DNA of 64,000 nucleotides from UBA964 sp031382085 (GTDB lineage: Bacteria; Pseudomonadota; Gammaproteobacteria; Steroidobacterales; Steroidobacteraceae): contig JANMYM010000018.1 in NCBI GenBank assembly GCA_031382085.1, positions 1 through 64,000 of the forward strand, written 5' to 3'. The translations under genes were made by a program, and so were the position numbers. The notes beneath the pieces were generated by a model. It did no database searches and was not told where the DNA came from. It saw only the letters and a list, made by a program, of their open reading frames with translations. Each line of letters opens with the position of its first letter. Position 1 is the first letter of the stretch. Below, piece by piece: positions 1 to 8,452 of this stretch.

Positions 1-95
1 GCCCCGGCGCGTGGGGGTGGCCCCAACCCCCCGCCCCGGGGCCGGGTCGCGGGGTGGGCCCCCACCCCGTGGCCCCCGCCCCCACCCACGACCAG
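1..95. other. Low-complexity G/C tract at the window edge
   Basis: The first ~95 bases are almost only G and C, in homopolymer runs. They fall where the C-terminus of the adjacent SDR gene should be. The SDR reading frame stays open but the normal ending (GQxLxVDGG then a hydrophobic tail) dissolves into Gly/Pro/Arg/His-rich residues. This looks more like a damaged contig end than biology, though I cannot exclude a real GC-rich sequence. Confidence 0.5.
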
Positions 96-869
96 TGACT
101 GCCCCGTGTAAAACGAGGAACCGGGCGAGGCGAGGTACACGATCGCGGCGCGAAGGTCATCCTCCTCGCCGACCCGTTTGACTGGCGTGCGGGCCGCGAA
201 CCCGTCGATGAGGTCACGCGCTTGCGAGGCGTTCCGCTCGGTGTTCGGGAAAGCTCCCGGACACAGGGCATTCACCGTCACGCCGGTCCCTCCGACCGTC
301 ACCGCCAGGTGCTTGGTCAGGCCGATGAGTCCGTGCTTGCTCGCCACGTAGGACGCCAGATCGATACCCCAGTTGCCGTAGAGCGCTGGGTCGCCGACCA
401 CCAGCCCGTAGATCGAGGAGACGTTGATGACGCGGCCCCACTTCTTCTCGATCATCGGCGGAACGAACAGCTGGGCGAGGGCGAAGGGCGCCTCGAGGTT
501 CAGGTGCATGATCGCCCGCCATTCTTCTATGGTGACGTCCAGCCAACGCTTGCGTTCGCTGAAACCGGCATTGTTGACGAGAATATCGACACCTCGAGCC
601 TCCACGAAGAGTCGCCGCCGATCGGCATCCTGTGTGACGTCTGCGACGACCGCGTTGGCGTCATAGCCATCTGCGCGCAACGCGGCGACGACCGCATTGA
701 GTGGCGCGGCACGCCGCCCGCAGATGGTGACCCGCGCGCCCGCTTCGGCAAGCGCGGCAGTCATCGATTTTCCGAGTCCGGTGCCCCCTCCGGTCACCAG
801 GGCATGCTTGCCCGACAGGTCAAGGCCATTGCGCACCGGCCGCGTGGTGTCTCGATTCGAAATGGTCAT
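1..869 (-). CDS. SDR-family oxidoreductase, 3' end missing
   Basis: NAD(P)-dependent short-chain dehydrogenase/reductase. Translating the minus strand from the ATG at 869 gives an N-terminal Rossmann glycine motif (TGGGTGLG), a mid-protein NNAG motif, the catalytic serine in INVSS, and the catalytic pair in SYVASK, followed by PG. These are the classical SDR marks. The frame is still open at position 1, so the C-terminus lies outside the window or is corrupted: the last ~30 codons read as a G/C-rich artefact-like string. It resembles the second SDR of the island (11223-12011) in its SSxYG and GDPALY/GNPALY segments, so the two may be related enzymes acting on similar sugars or hydroxy acids. 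Substrate unknown. It is the last gene of a minus-strand series after the GMC oxidoreductase and the desaturase. Confidence 0.85.
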   Translation of the reverse strand, partial: MTISNRDTTRPVRNGLDLSGKHALVTGGGTGLGKSMTAALAEAGARVTICGRRAAPLNAVVAALRADGYDANAVVADVTQDADRRRLFVEARGVDILVNNAGFSERKRWLDVTIEEWRAIMHLNLEAPFALAQLFVPPMIEKKWGRVINVSSIYGLVVGDPALYGNWGIDLASYVASKHGLIGLTKHLAVTVGGTGVTVNALCPGAFPNTERNASQARDLIDGFAARTPVKRVGEEDDLRAAIVYLASPGSSFYTGQSLVVGGGGGHGVGAHPATRPRGGGLGPPPRAG

Positions 870-944
870 CCTCCCCTCATATCCATGCGCTGCAGGCTTG
901 GGATCGAACGTCGCGCGGTGGTGAAATCGCGTGGCCGCGTTCGC

Positions 945-1919
945 TCACTCATCGGCCCTACGACGCGGAACCCGCCGCGTTCCGTCGTGGAACGTGCCAA
1001 ACAGGCGATCGAGCGGAATCAGCAGCGAGTCGCCGAAGTTCACGCGGAAGTGCTTGTGATGAAGGTAGTGATAGAAGCCGTCCGTAATCAGGCACCCGTG
1101 ACCGAACCGTACCTTCCCGAATCCGCAGTGGCCCTCCACCGGCGCCAGCGCAACCAGAGTTATGAAGAAGATCGCGTGGAACGGCGTGGCCGGCACGATC
1201 CATAGCAGGAGTGCGCCGGAGAAGTACACGAGGTGCTCGAGCGGATGCATCGCGAGCCCGGCCCAAGGTCCCGGATTAGTGTTCGCGTGGTGCAGGTAGT
1301 GCACGGAATTGTAGAGCGGTTGCCAGTGGAGGAGTCGATGACCGAAGTAAAAATGCACCGCGTGGAAGAACGGCAACGCCAGTATGAGGAGCGCGCAGTA
1401 CAGCGGCGACTCGGACCAACTGGCCGTGGGTGCGATCCCGCTTGCCTGCGCCCACAGCGTCAGCCCGAGGTACGCCGTCCACACCGGGACCCCGGAGCCC
1501 AATGACCAGATTACGTTGCTGAGAAGCTGGCGCCCGAACAGGAACTGCTTGCCGCGCTCGCTCGGCCACTGTGGGTTGTATTTGAACTCGACCCCCTGCG
1601 CGCGGCGCCCATAGAGACGTGAGTGCCAGGCCCCGTAGAACGTGGCCGCCATCGTGAGATTCACGACGAGGAGCGTCGCGAACCACGCAATCGAGAACTC
1701 CCCGAACACGCGGCTCACGCTTGAAAGAAGGTGCCAGATCCCGAACGCGAGCACGGCGTAGAGCGCCGTCCACGGCAGGTACACGCTCGGGAAGCCGAAG
1801 AGATACCTGACGATGCCGAGCGGCCGCGGTGGCCACTCCAGCACTGGCGGAACGCGAAGCGGAACATTGGGTGTCCAGCCCCCTTTTGGCTCGTGGGTTC
1901 CGGTTTGAGGTGAGTTCAT
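945..1919 (-). CDS. Sterol desaturase / fatty acid hydroxylase superfamily membrane protein
   Basis: Integral-membrane di-iron oxygenase of the fatty acid hydroxylase superfamily, 324 aa. The histidine clusters that bind the two irons are present: HRLLH (about residues 194-198), HYLHH (207-211) and a C-terminal HYLHH (284-288), with an added H/E-rich segment MHPLEH near 225. Several hydrophobic segments (about 45-65, 78-98, 175-195, 230-262) fit a multi-pass protein. The family hydroxylates or desaturates sterols, fatty acids or carotenoid-like substrates; the substrate here cannot be read. It lies between an SDR and a GMC oxidoreductase on the same strand, so a hydroxylate-then-oxidise sequence on a lipid or terpenoid alcohol is possible, but this is inference. 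Confidence 0.85.
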   Translation of the reverse strand: MNSPQTGTHEPKGGWTPNVPLRVPPVLEWPPRPLGIVRYLFGFPSVYLPWTALYAVLAFGIWHLLSSVSRVFGEFSIAWFATLLVVNLTMAATFYGAWHSRLYGRRAQGVEFKYNPQWPSERGKQFLFGRQLLSNVIWSLGSGVPVWTAYLGLTLWAQASGIAPTASWSESPLYCALLILALPFFHAVHFYFGHRLLHWQPLYNSVHYLHHANTNPGPWAGLAMHPLEHLVYFSGALLLWIVPATPFHAIFFITLVALAPVEGHCGFGKVRFGHGCLITDGFYHYLHHKHFRVNFGDSLLIPLDRLFGTFHDGTRRVPRRRADE

Positions 1920-2044
1920 CGTGTGCGTCCTCAGTTACGGCTCTGGCCGGGCAACACCCAACGTAGGCTCGGCTGCAGAGCCGAACCACGGCATCCCCTC
2001 GTGCTCATGTCCGCAGGCTCCTGCTTTAGGAATGGACCGGCAAC

Positions 2045-3718
2045 TCATGCGAGTTCCTGAGGGCTCGACTCCGCGGGGCGAACGGGGGCCCGCGCAGCGA
2101 GCGCGCCCCCGTCAATGAGCAGCGACAGCGCGCGGTCTGCGAGCGCCATGGTCGGCGCGTTCGTGTTCGCGCCGACGATGTTCGGCATTACGGATGCGTC
2201 GATGACACGCAAACCGCGGGCTCCGTGGACCCGAAGATGATCGTCCACCACACTCTGAGGATCGTCCGCGGATCCCATCCGGCAAGTTCCGACCGGGTGC
2301 CAGTCGGTGCGTACGGTGCTCTCGACGTATCGCGCGAGTTGCGCGTCATCGGACACGGCCGGGCCGGGCAACAATTCGCGTCGCAGTGCGCCGCTCAGCG
2401 GCGCCGTCCCCGCGAGCGACCTCGCGACGCGCAACCCTTCGACGAGGTAACTCAGGTCGCGTCCGTCCGAAAGGTAGTTGGGGTCTACCAGCGGCGGATC
2501 GGCGGGATCCGAGGAGCGCAGCGTGACGCTTCCCGTCGACCAGGGCCGCAACAGCGTGACGTGCAGTTTGATTCCGTCGACGTCGGGGACCGTATCCACG
2601 CCGGTGTTAGCATACGCGATCATCGGAACGCAGTAGATCTGCACCGTGGGACTGCCGCTGCCCGTCGTGGCGTGGAACGACGTGGCCTCGCCTCCTACGG
2701 TGGTCAACCGCCCGCGTCGGAACAACCCATACTCCAGGAGGTTCCAGAGCAAGCGCCAGCCGCGATCCTGGCGGAAATAACCAAAGCCCTGCCCCTTGCC
2801 TTCGAGGACCAGGGGAGAGCCGCAGTGGTCTTGCAGGTTCTGTCCGACACCTGCGCGATCGAAGCGTACGGGCAACTGCAACCGTCGCAACTCCCGCTCG
2901 GGTCCAATCCCGGACAGCATCAATACTTTCGGTGAGCCGAAGGCGCCGGCCGCGAGAATCACCTCACCGTCGCAATGCGCCACGTGCCGTTGACCGCCAC
3001 GGCGGTATTCGACGCCGACGGCCCGGTCCCCGTCCATGACCACACGCTCGACGTGGGCCCGCGTGACCAACTCCAGTCTCGGGTTGCTCCGGATCGGCGC
3101 GAGATAGGCATCGGCGCCGCTGCAACGGCGTCCGTTTCGCGCCGTAAACTGCAGGAAGCCGGTGCCTGCTGGAGCGCCGCGATTGAAGTCCGCCGTGAAT
3201 GGCACGCCGAGCGCCTGGGCGGACTTCACGAAGAGGTGGCTGTACTCGCAGAAGAACCCCGGATCGGCGACCGTGAGCGGGCCGTCGCTGCCGTGAAACT
3301 CGCCAGCGAACTTCTGGCTTCCCTCTAGATGGCGGAAATGAGGCAGCATCGCGTCCCAGTTCCACAGGTCGCTGCGTGCGGAGCGTCCCCAGTCATCGTA
3401 ATCCTCGCGGTATCCACGCATGTAAACCTGCGCGTTGACGCTGCTGCCGCCGCCGACCACCCGCCCGGTTGCGATCTCCAGAATCCTGTTGGCCGCGTGG
3501 CGTTGGGGCATCGTGTGGTGCAGGAAGCAATGCACCCCCTTGGGAACGAGCCGGGAGTACCCGGGGCTCAGCTTCAGATAGGGACTACGATAGTCCTCGC
3601 CGATCTCGAGCAGCAGGACTCGGGCGTTCGTGTCGTTGATCAGTCGCCACGCCGCGACGCAGCCGGCACTGCCCGCCCCAACGATGATGTAGTCGTAGCC
3701 GCGGACAGGCGCTGTCAT
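2045..3718 (-). CDS. GMC-family FAD-dependent oxidoreductase (choline dehydrogenase-like)
   Basis: Glucose-methanol-choline oxidoreductase, about 557 aa. The start at 3718 is chosen because AAGGTG lies just upstream and the protein then begins with the ADP-binding motif IIVGAGSAGCVAAWRL. The GMC signature region GGSSVNAQVYMRGYREDYDDW follows near residue 85. The catalytic His is expected in DWHPVGTCRMG and the FAD-contacting C-terminal motif is VIDASVMPNIVGANTNAP. The family oxidises primary alcohols or sugars with FAD, passing electrons to a quinone, cytochrome or oxygen. No secretion signal is visible, so it is probably cytoplasmic or peripheral to the inner membrane. It is divergent from the dehydratase gene at 4009, with a 290-bp shared upstream region. 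Substrate unknown. Confidence 0.9.
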   Translation of the reverse strand: MTAPVRGYDYIIVGAGSAGCVAAWRLINDTNARVLLLEIGEDYRSPYLKLSPGYSRLVPKGVHCFLHHTMPQRHAANRILEIATGRVVGGGSSVNAQVYMRGYREDYDDWGRSARSDLWNWDAMLPHFRHLEGSQKFAGEFHGSDGPLTVADPGFFCEYSHLFVKSAQALGVPFTADFNRGAPAGTGFLQFTARNGRRCSGADAYLAPIRSNPRLELVTRAHVERVVMDGDRAVGVEYRRGGQRHVAHCDGEVILAAGAFGSPKVLMLSGIGPERELRRLQLPVRFDRAGVGQNLQDHCGSPLVLEGKGQGFGYFRQDRGWRLLWNLLEYGLFRRGRLTTVGGEATSFHATTGSGSPTVQIYCVPMIAYANTGVDTVPDVDGIKLHVTLLRPWSTGSVTLRSSDPADPPLVDPNYLSDGRDLSYLVEGLRVARSLAGTAPLSGALRRELLPGPAVSDDAQLARYVESTVRTDWHPVGTCRMGSADDPQSVVDDHLRVHGARGLRVIDASVMPNIVGANTNAPTMALADRALSLLIDGGALAARAPVRPAESSPQELA

Positions 3719-4008
3719 GATTTCACCTTGCGTGGCTGCACTAGACCGCGCTGGCCGCGGGGTGTTCGACGATCCGGTCCGAGTGGCGTCCCATAGTGCG
3801 AGACTCAAATTCCATTAAAGTAAAGGCTTCGATGCTAACCGGTCGGCCTGCGGGTCGCAACCGACCCGTTAGGGCGTGCGCGCATGGTGCCCGTCTTCGG
3901 CGCGTTTGATTCGCTGGGCTCGGGCTTTCCATCGTGGGACGTTGGTTCCATTCTTGCTACACTGAACGCCCACTTCTCGATGCGGCCGCCGCAGGGAGAC
4001 CTTTCGCC

Positions 4009-5208
4009 GTGAAGATCACCGCTCTGGAAACGCTGCGACTGGACGAGTTCCCGAACCTGCTCTGGGTGATGGTGCACACCGACCAGGGCCTTACCGGCGT
4101 CGGCGAGACGTTCTACGGTGCGCGAGCGGTCGAAGCTCACATCCACGAGACTCTGGCTCCGCTTCTTCTCGGCGCGGACCCGTTGCGCCTCGAGTACCTC
4201 AACGGGCTGATGACCTCGCTTCCGATCGCGCAGTCGTCGACGGGCGTGGAGTACCGCGCAGCGTCGGCGGTCGATATCGCGTTGTGGGACCTCTTCGGCA
4301 GGTACTGCGGGCAACCCGTGCACCAACTGCTTGGGGGGCGCTGTTTCGACAGGCTGCGCGTGTACAACACCTGCGCCGGATATCGCTACGTGAGGGCCGG
4401 CGACTACCGTGCGCCGGCCAACTGGACGCCCGGCGCGGACGCGGGGCCATACGAGGATCTAGACGCTTTCACGCATCGGGCGGATGAGCTCGCCGAAAGC
4501 CTGCTCAAGCAGGGCATCACGGCGATGAAGATATGGCCGTTCGACCTCGCTGCCCGCGAGACGGGCGGCCGTTACATCACGAGCGCGCAGCTCGGGGCTG
4601 CGCTTAAACCCTTCGAAAAGATCCGGCGCGCCGTCGGGGACCGCATGGACATCATGGTGGAATTCCACAGCCTGTGGGACCTGCCCACGGCCCTGCAGCT
4701 CGCCCGCGAGCTCGAGCCCTACAAGCCCTTCTGGTACGAAGACCCGATCGTGATGAACTCGCCCCAGGCTCTGGCGGAGTATGCCCGCTCAACTCGCGTT
4801 CGTGTGTGTGCGAGTGAAACGCTCGGATCACGTTGGGCCTACAAGGAGTATCTAGATCGTGACGCAATGCATGTGGTCATGACCGATCTCTCATGGTCCG
4901 GCGGCCTTACTGAAGGTCGTAAAATCGCATCGATGGCCGCGACCTATCACAGACCGTTCGCCGCTCATGATTGCATCGGACCGATCAGCTTTGCGGCCGC
5001 AGTCCACATGGCGTTTAGTCAACCAAATACGCTGATCCAGGAAAGTGTCCGTTCGTTCTACACGGGCTACTACCGAGAGTTAGTCAGCGTCGTGCCGCGG
5101 ATCGAGAATGGGTTCATTTACCCGATGGAGGGGCCTGGTCTCGGTACTGAGTTATTGCCGGGCGTGTTCAGTAGAAAGGATCTACATACGCGCCGTGTTG
5201 AACTCTGA
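4009..5208 (+). CDS. Mandelate racemase/muconate lactonizing enzyme family protein (sugar-acid dehydratase type)
   Basis: Enolase-superfamily enzyme, 399 aa from the GTG at 4009, preceded by GGGAGA; an upstream in-frame ATG at 3934 gives a 25-residue extension not typical of the family. The lysine motif AMKIW (Lys ~174), three metal-binding acids in VEFHS (~218), WYEDP (~244) and ASETL (~270), and the catalytic His in FAAHD (~320) are all present, so it should be active. Members dehydrate aldonic acids to 2-keto-3-deoxy acids, which fits the lactonase, SDR and FAH hydrolase nearby. Oddity: third-position GC is about 90% up to roughly codon 255 and only about 55% afterwards, so the gene looks like a recombinant of two sources with a junction near 4770-4790. 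The exact substrate cannot be read. Confidence 0.88.
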   Translation: MKITALETLRLDEFPNLLWVMVHTDQGLTGVGETFYGARAVEAHIHETLAPLLLGADPLRLEYLNGLMTSLPIAQSSTGVEYRAASAVDIALWDLFGRYCGQPVHQLLGGRCFDRLRVYNTCAGYRYVRAGDYRAPANWTPGADAGPYEDLDAFTHRADELAESLLKQGITAMKIWPFDLAARETGGRYITSAQLGAALKPFEKIRRAVGDRMDIMVEFHSLWDLPTALQLARELEPYKPFWYEDPIVMNSPQALAEYARSTRVRVCASETLGSRWAYKEYLDRDAMHVVMTDLSWSGGLTEGRKIASMAATYHRPFAAHDCIGPISFAAAVHMAFSQPNTLIQESVRSFYTGYYRELVSVVPRIENGFIYPMEGPGLGTELLPGVFSRKDLHTRRVEL

Positions 5209-5215
5209 GCGGACA

Positions 5216-5482
5216 ATGGCACAACTGCACGTAGATTCAGCCAGGAAGGGTGATGTTCGCTCCGAGCCGTCCGTTGATGGCCAAGCGGACGTCATTACGT
5301 TGGGTCCAGATTGCTCGGAGGAGATCATCGAAGAAGTTGCCGACTGCGCTTGTGCTGGAGGCGGCCCGGTTCCGACGCTATCAGTCGCGGCTTGGGATTG
5401 CCGACTGACTTCAGAGAACGGTCCGCGCGCGTACATCAAGCCACTGTCGCGAATCTCCGCATATTGGAACTCGGAGGCTTAG
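5216..5482 (+). CDS. Possible small hypothetical protein, 88 aa
   Basis: A short open frame starts with ATG at 5216, 5 nt after the dehydratase stop, and ends at 5482, 8 nt before the MlrC-like start, so it fits exactly between two operon members. The product is acidic in its first half and has a cysteine-containing centre (DCSEE and DCACAGGG). Codon use resembles the lower-GC genes downstream. I do not recognise a family. It could be a genuine small protein, the remnant of a longer gene cut at the composition junction upstream, or chance. The tight placement is the main argument for it. Confidence 0.35.
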   Translation: MAQLHVDSARKGDVRSEPSVDGQADVITLGPDCSEEIIEEVADCACAGGGPVPTLSVAAWDCRLTSENGPRAYIKPLSRISAYWNSEA

Positions 5483-5490
5483 ACACCGCC

Positions 5491-6966
5491 ATGTCATTCC
5501 GTATAGCGATCGGTTCCATTTTTCAGGAGACAAATTCGTTCTCCCCTATCCCGACAGTTCTGAGGACATTCGAGCAGAACCTGTTGCTACGCGGCGACGA
5601 AATGCTTCGCTCGGAGTATGGCGGCCTGAATGTTTCTGTACCGGGGATGCTGTCTGTTTTGAAGCAAGGCGGCGCGACTCCCGTTCCACTGATCTCCGCA
5701 GAAGCTATCGCATCGGGACCGCTAACTCGGGGTACGTTCGAAGCGCTGATGACGGAGATGGAGGCAAGGTTACGTGCGTCAGGCCATGTCGATGGTCTGC
5801 TTCTCAGCCTGCACGGCGCAATGATGGTAGACGACGATCCGCGAAGCGCAGATGGCGAGATCATTGAACGAATGCGACGGATTCTCGGTCCGAACGTCCC
5901 TATCGGGGTCTCATTTGATTTACACGGGCACGTGACGGAACGCGTCTTGCAGCCCAACTGCTTCCACGTGGGATTCCAGAATTTTCCGCATACCGACATT
6001 TTCGAAACCGGACAACGGGTCGCGAGTTTGCTGCTCGACACCTTGAGGGGTGTGCGTAAGCCGGTGATGGCGTTGGTGAAGCGTCCGATGATCATCAGCG
6101 CAGCGTGCGGCAGAACAACAGACGGACCGCTTCTGCCGGTGTCCATTGCGGCGCGGAACTTCGAGCGAACGGGTGCTGTGCTGCATGCCTCGCTGTTCCC
6201 AGTTCAACCGTGGCTTGACGTACCTGATCTGGGATTTGCTGCGCTCGTTTGCACGGATAACGACATTGTCTGCGCCAAACGTGTAGCAACGGAGCTGGCC
6301 GATATGGCCTGGAGTCGACGCCACGAGTTTGACCCCGAACTGTTCACGCTGGAGGATTCCATTCGTATCGGACTATCGAGTCCCGGCTTGACGGTAGTGG
6401 GAGACGCGGGCGACTCCCCCAATGGCGGGTCCGGCGCCGACAGCGCTGCAGTTTTGCGCGCACTCCTCGACGCAAAAGCCGACGCGGCACAGAGACTCAC
6501 GTATCTGACGTTATGCGATCCGCCATCCGCGATCTTGGCAAGAGAACGAGGGGTCGGCGGATGTGGCGATTTCGACTTGGGTCACCACTTCTCCGTGAGT
6601 GCAGGTAGACCGGTAGCATGTCGCGCCGAAGTTCTGGCGGTGAGCGATGGCGAATTTCAAATGGCGGATCAGGACCTTTTCGTGAGGATGGGCCCTTCCG
6701 CGGTGCTGGCGATTGGGTCCATCAGAGTGGTGGTACGAACGTGGCCTTCCATCGAGTGGGATCGCGAGATGTACTCGACCATGGGGCTCGATCCGAGAAG
6801 TGCCGCACTCGTTTTCGTGAAGTCCCCCGGCGGATTTCGTCACTCATTTGAAAAGGTGGCCGATCGCATTCTCATTGCGGATACACCGGGTCCAACGTGC
6901 GCAAACATTCGGAAAGTGCCGTACAGCAAAGTGACTCGGCCGCTCTTTCCGCTGGATGACATGTAG
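5491..6966 (+). CDS. M81 family metallopeptidase (MlrC-like)
   Basis: MlrC/DUF1485-type M81 peptidase, 491 aa from the ATG at 5491 (MSFRIAIGSIFQETN is the usual family start; a longer upstream frame is rejected). Zinc-ligand motifs are seen: SLHGAM (~107-111), FDLHGHVTE (~142-150) and PHTDIFETG (~166-174). The C-terminal MlrC domain follows, with GDSPNGGSGAD near residue 310. MlrC finishes microcystin breakdown by hydrolysing linearised peptide products; most relatives in sugar or opine-like clusters have no known substrate. Here it stands between the dehydratase and an FAH hydrolase in the same direction, so it probably acts on an amide or peptide-linked intermediate or conjugate of the sugar being used. 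That role is inference. Confidence 0.88.
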   Translation: MSFRIAIGSIFQETNSFSPIPTVLRTFEQNLLLRGDEMLRSEYGGLNVSVPGMLSVLKQGGATPVPLISAEAIASGPLTRGTFEALMTEMEARLRASGHVDGLLLSLHGAMMVDDDPRSADGEIIERMRRILGPNVPIGVSFDLHGHVTERVLQPNCFHVGFQNFPHTDIFETGQRVASLLLDTLRGVRKPVMALVKRPMIISAACGRTTDGPLLPVSIAARNFERTGAVLHASLFPVQPWLDVPDLGFAALVCTDNDIVCAKRVATELADMAWSRRHEFDPELFTLEDSIRIGLSSPGLTVVGDAGDSPNGGSGADSAAVLRALLDAKADAAQRLTYLTLCDPPSAILARERGVGGCGDFDLGHHFSVSAGRPVACRAEVLAVSDGEFQMADQDLFVRMGPSAVLAIGSIRVVVRTWPSIEWDREMYSTMGLDPRSAALVFVKSPGGFRHSFEKVADRILIADTPGPTCANIRKVPYSKVTRPLFPLDDM

Positions 6967-7117
6967 CGATTAAGTTCTCACCGATCGAACCGGATCTCAC
7001 GGCGAAGCATGCGCGCTTGTCCCTGAAGGCCCGGCCGACGTCTAGCCAGGCGCTGCTGGCGCGCAGCAACGCCTGAGTGCAGTTTGAAGACAAGCGGAGG
7101 AGCGTGCAGTCGATGGG

Positions 7118-7981
7118 ATGCTTAATATGAGGCTAGTGCGTTGGGGGCCCCAGGGAAACGAGAGGCCTGGACTCTTGGACGGTAGCGATGTACTTCGCGA
7201 CTTGTCGGGACACTGTGCCGATATCGGACCGGACGAGCTTTCGCCTCACGGCTTGACCCGACTCGCAGCAATCGATCCGATCAGTCTTCCGCGTGTGCAA
7301 GGCTCCCCACGCTTGGGCGTGCCATTTTCCGGCACCCGCCAGTTCATCGCAGTTGGGTTGAACTACTCTGACCACGCTGCCGAATCCAACATGCCGGTGC
7401 CGAGTGAGCCGGTGTTGTTCACGAAGGCTGTATCTTGCCTACAAGGACCAAACGACGATGTGCGAAAACCGAGAAACGCTACGGAAATGGATTGGGAGGT
7501 CGAACTGGGCGTAGTGATCGGAAGTCGAGCCTCTTACATCGACAAGCAGCAGGCGCTGGAGCACGTCGCGGGGTACGTCGTGGTTGATGATCTATCGGAG
7601 CGCAACTTCCAGTTGAAACGCGGTGGAAGTTGGGACAAGGGTAAGGGCTGCGAAACATTCGGGCCCGTGGGCCCGTGGCTTGTAACCAAGGATGCGATCG
7701 GTGACGTACAGAGCCTTGGCATGTGGCTTGACGTGAATGGCACGCGGATGCAGACAGGCTCGACAAGCCGAATGATCTTTGACTGCGCCACGTTGGTCAG
7801 TTACATCAGCCAATTTCTGGTGTTGCTACCGGGGGACGTTATTACAACGGGTACACCGCCCGGAGTCGGCATGGGCAGGAGTCCGCCGATTTACCTCCGT
7901 GAGGGCGACGTCATCGAACTCGGTATTGAGAAACTCGGCAGTCAGCGCCATCGCGTTATCCCTTGGGACCTGCGCAGTTGA
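7118..7981 (+). CDS. Fumarylacetoacetate hydrolase family protein
   Basis: FAH-family protein of 287 aa. The C-terminal catalytic domain shows GLNYSDHA (~80-87), the metal-binding acids in WEVELGVVIG (Glu ~127 and ~129), the Asp in VVVDDLSER (~158) and the Lys in SWDKGKGCETFGPVGPWLV (~174), then TTGTPPGVG. The N-terminal ~70 residues form the small family prefix domain. Members include 2,4-diketo-3-deoxy-L-fuconate hydrolase and ureidoglycolate lyase-like enzymes. In this cluster, with a dehydratase, SDR and lactonase, cleavage of a 2,4-diketo-3-deoxy sugar acid to pyruvate plus a short acid is the best fit. The start is either 7118 or the ATG three codons later at 7127; GGAGGAG lies about 16 nt upstream of 7118. 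Confidence 0.9.
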   Translation: MLNMRLVRWGPQGNERPGLLDGSDVLRDLSGHCADIGPDELSPHGLTRLAAIDPISLPRVQGSPRLGVPFSGTRQFIAVGLNYSDHAAESNMPVPSEPVLFTKAVSCLQGPNDDVRKPRNATEMDWEVELGVVIGSRASYIDKQQALEHVAGYVVVDDLSERNFQLKRGGSWDKGKGCETFGPVGPWLVTKDAIGDVQSLGMWLDVNGTRMQTGSTSRMIFDCATLVSYISQFLVLLPGDVITTGTPPGVGMGRSPPIYLREGDVIELGIEKLGSQRHRVIPWDLRS

Positions 7982-8452
7982 CGTCTAGTGTGTGCTATGC
8001 AGATCTCCATGTGCACGGCGCGTCGTGAGATGTAGAAGCACTCACCGCTTTGTCGGCGGTCTGACTTCGACTGCGGTTAGAGCGTCTTGGTCGACCGCCC
8101 GGGATGGATGGTCGAACTTTGGCGTGTTTTGCTGGCAAGGAGGGCAATAAGGTTGGTCACGCGGGCAGTTGCCATCCTAGCTGCCGCACCCGCGCGCGGT
8201 GGACCACACCGCATCGCAGTTTATCTGGCGTCGCAAGTGAACCGAGATGGCGGGATCTCACGCAATCACATCATTGAGTCCTGCGATCGCCACGCGCGAG
8301 AACAGGCCGTTCGAGTTGACTTCGAGATCGGCAGTGAGTTCGCAGTGTGCTGCTGTGAGTGGATTTCGACTGATTCAAGCGGGATCACTTTTGAGGGATT
8401 CCCAGACTCGGGGTCGATATGCGGCGCGGCAGCTTCGTAGAGGAAAGATTCG
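7982..8452. other. Intergenic stretch without a supported gene
   Basis: About 470 bp between the FAH hydrolase and the VanX-like gene. Short open frames exist on the plus strand (for example 8087-8440), but they lack a recognisable domain and have no steady codon bias. Only the last bases matter clearly: GAGGAAAG ends about 6 nt before the ATG at 8453 and is the ribosome binding site of the next gene. I see no convincing promoter or terminator. Confidence 0.5.

Noticed and set aside
890..915. GGGATCGAAC resembling part of the tRNA-Lys T-arm, as a possible far attachment site
   Set aside because: Only about 10 nt match and the tRNA 3' end sequence does not follow; such a short match is expected by chance.
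222..1205. 327-codon plus-strand open frame
   Set aside because: Antisense to the SDR and desaturase genes, which carry clear motifs; the frame has no domain and arises from the high GC content.
1965..1990. TCGGCTGCAGAGCCGA as a terminator of the GMC gene
   Set aside because: Only a 6-bp stem with no following T-run; too weak to call.
8087..8440. Possible 117-aa gene in the gap before the dipeptidase
   Set aside because: No domain, poor codon bias and no ribosome binding site; more likely non-coding.
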